Positions 63,305 to 64,000 of a stretch of 64,000 nucleotides of DNA are shown one piece after another. Under the pieces are notes generated by a model. The model was not told where the DNA came from. It saw nothing but the letters and a program-made list of their open reading frames with translations, and searched no databases. The position numbers and the translations under genes were made by a program. The stretch lies in NCBI RefSeq assembly GCF_039526385.1, contig NZ_BAAAIX010000027.1, forward strand, positions 1 to 64,000, in the 5' to 3' direction. Within the stretch, counting starts at the first letter, position 1; each line of letters opens with the position of its first letter. This DNA is from Luteococcus peritonei. Lineage in GTDB: Bacteria > Actinomycetota > Actinomycetes > Propionibacteriales > Propionibacteriaceae.

Positions 63305-64000
63305 ATGACTGCCCCGGCGTTGATCTTGTTGGCCCACGGCTCCACCGAGCCCCACCAGAATGCTGCCCTGCACCAGCTCCGCGTGCAGATGCAGCAGGCC
63401 CGTCCCGAGCTCAACGTCAACCTCGCCTTCATCGACCGCTGTCCCCCCTCGGGCCCGGCCGTGGTGCAGGCCCTGGCCAGCCGCGGCGTGCGGGAGATGG
63501 TCTTCGTGCCGCTCGACCTGACCCACGCGGTCGAGGCCGACGAGCAGGCCCACGAGTTGCTGCAGCGCGTCCGCATCGCGCATCCCGAGATCGCCTTCAC
63601 CATGTCGCGGCCGCTCGGCCCGGCCACGGACCTGCTGAACGTGCTCGACGTCCGGCTCCGCGAGGCGCTGCGCCAGAGCCACGCCACCGAGGTCGACGCG
63701 TTGGTGCTGTCCACCTCCACCAGCGGCGACACCCGCGGCAACGCCCTGGTGGCGCGTCGCGCCCGCCAATGGGCCTCCCACCACCGCCTCCCGGTGCTGG
63801 TGGCCGTCACCGACGGCGCCGGCCCCGGTGTGGTGCAGGCCATGGCCTCGCTGCGAGCGCAGGGTCGCCGTCACATCGCGGTGGGCAGCTTCTTCATCGC
63901 CGGTGACGAGGGCTTCAGCACCCAGCGCGAGGCGGCGATCGCGGCCGGCGCCGAGGCGGTCTCCGCGCCGATGGGCGGCCACGAGTTCATCCTGGACCTG
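63305..64000 (+). CDS. CbiX/SirB-type sirohydrochlorin chelatase family protein (partial)
   Basis: 232 codons to the window edge; the 3' end is missing. It opens MTAPALILLAHGSTEPHQNA, the His-Gly-Ser start typical of CbiX-family chelatases, and has FVPLDLTHAVEADEQAHELL where the second metal-binding His would be (H80-region). The second half VDALVLSTSTSGDTRGNALV and VGSFFIAGDEGF is a repeat of the fold. These enzymes insert cobalt or iron into sirohydrochlorin for vitamin B12 or siroheme, and B12 synthesis is a propionibacterial trait. Substrate metal unknown. RBS GAAAGG is 9 nt upstream. Confidence 0.75.
   Translation, partial: MTAPALILLAHGSTEPHQNAALHQLRVQMQQARPELNVNLAFIDRCPPSGPAVVQALASRGVREMVFVPLDLTHAVEADEQAHELLQRVRIAHPEIAFTMSRPLGPATDLLNVLDVRLREALRQSHATEVDALVLSTSTSGDTRGNALVARRARQWASHHRLPVLVAVTDGAGPGVVQAMASLRAQGRRHIAVGSFFIAGDEGFSTQREAAIAAGAEAVSAPMGGHEFILDL

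Overview
The window is high-GC actinobacterial chromosome. A pyrophosphate-dependent phosphofructokinase of the propionibacterial type, a phosphatidylinositol mannoside (PIM) gene cluster and the GarA/GcvH cluster all suggest Actinomycetota, probably Propionibacteriaceae. Genes are dense on both strands, with many ATGA, GTGA and TGATG overlaps. A window-wide habit is a TANNNT (sometimes CANNNT) hexamer 6-7 nt before the start codon with no Shine-Dalgarno sequence, which is the signature of leaderless transcription.

Layout. 1-7.9 kb: a UvrA-like ABC ATPase, an MFS transporter, a zinc-ribbon protein, an internally deleted glutamate-synthase-like protein, a B3/4-domain protein, a small Cys-rich protein and a rhomboid-like protein. 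7.9-12.9 kb: a GH13 trehalose-synthase-type enzyme, a marR / membrane protein / DNA ligase operon, and a 59-residue membrane protein. 12.9-16.1 kb: a broken oleate hydratase gene, a DUF1697 protein and a Tat-exported SH3/peptidase protein. 16.2-24.4 kb: an operon of two transglutaminase-like proteins and an ATP-grasp/alpha-E fusion, a poorly understood predicted amidoligase system, followed by a DUF445 membrane protein. 24.5-31.9 kb: flavohemoglobin, PPK2, TerC with a structured leader, Sir2, a long coiled-coil protein and thiol peroxidase. 32-38.6 kb: a SatD-type cassette, a phosphatase, an SdhL-type shikimate dehydrogenase homolog and small proteins. 38.6-46.3 kb: M3 peptidase, a reductase, a YrdC-family protein, a pseudopilin-like protein, PPi-PFK, a lipoprotein and a BrkB-family protein.

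46.4-60.5 kb holds two conserved actinobacterial clusters side by side on the minus strand. The first is gcvP, merR, DUF151, ftsR, garA, gcvH, DUF881, sbp, DUF881, pgsA-like (the order of Mycobacterium tuberculosis Rv1822-Rv1832). The second is pimA, acyltransferase, PI-phosphate synthase, HIT protein, thrS (the order of Rv2610c-Rv2614c). An orphan ATP-grasp protein follows.

61.9-62.9 kb carries three minus-strand tRNAs (Gly, Cys, Val) and one plus-strand tRNA-Val, each group with a recognisable promoter and terminator. The window ends inside a CbiX-type chelatase gene. No CRISPR array, insertion sequence or phage gene was found. The clearest damage is two internally deleted metabolic genes (glutamate-synthase-like, oleate hydratase) and a possible premature stop in the pimA-like gene.
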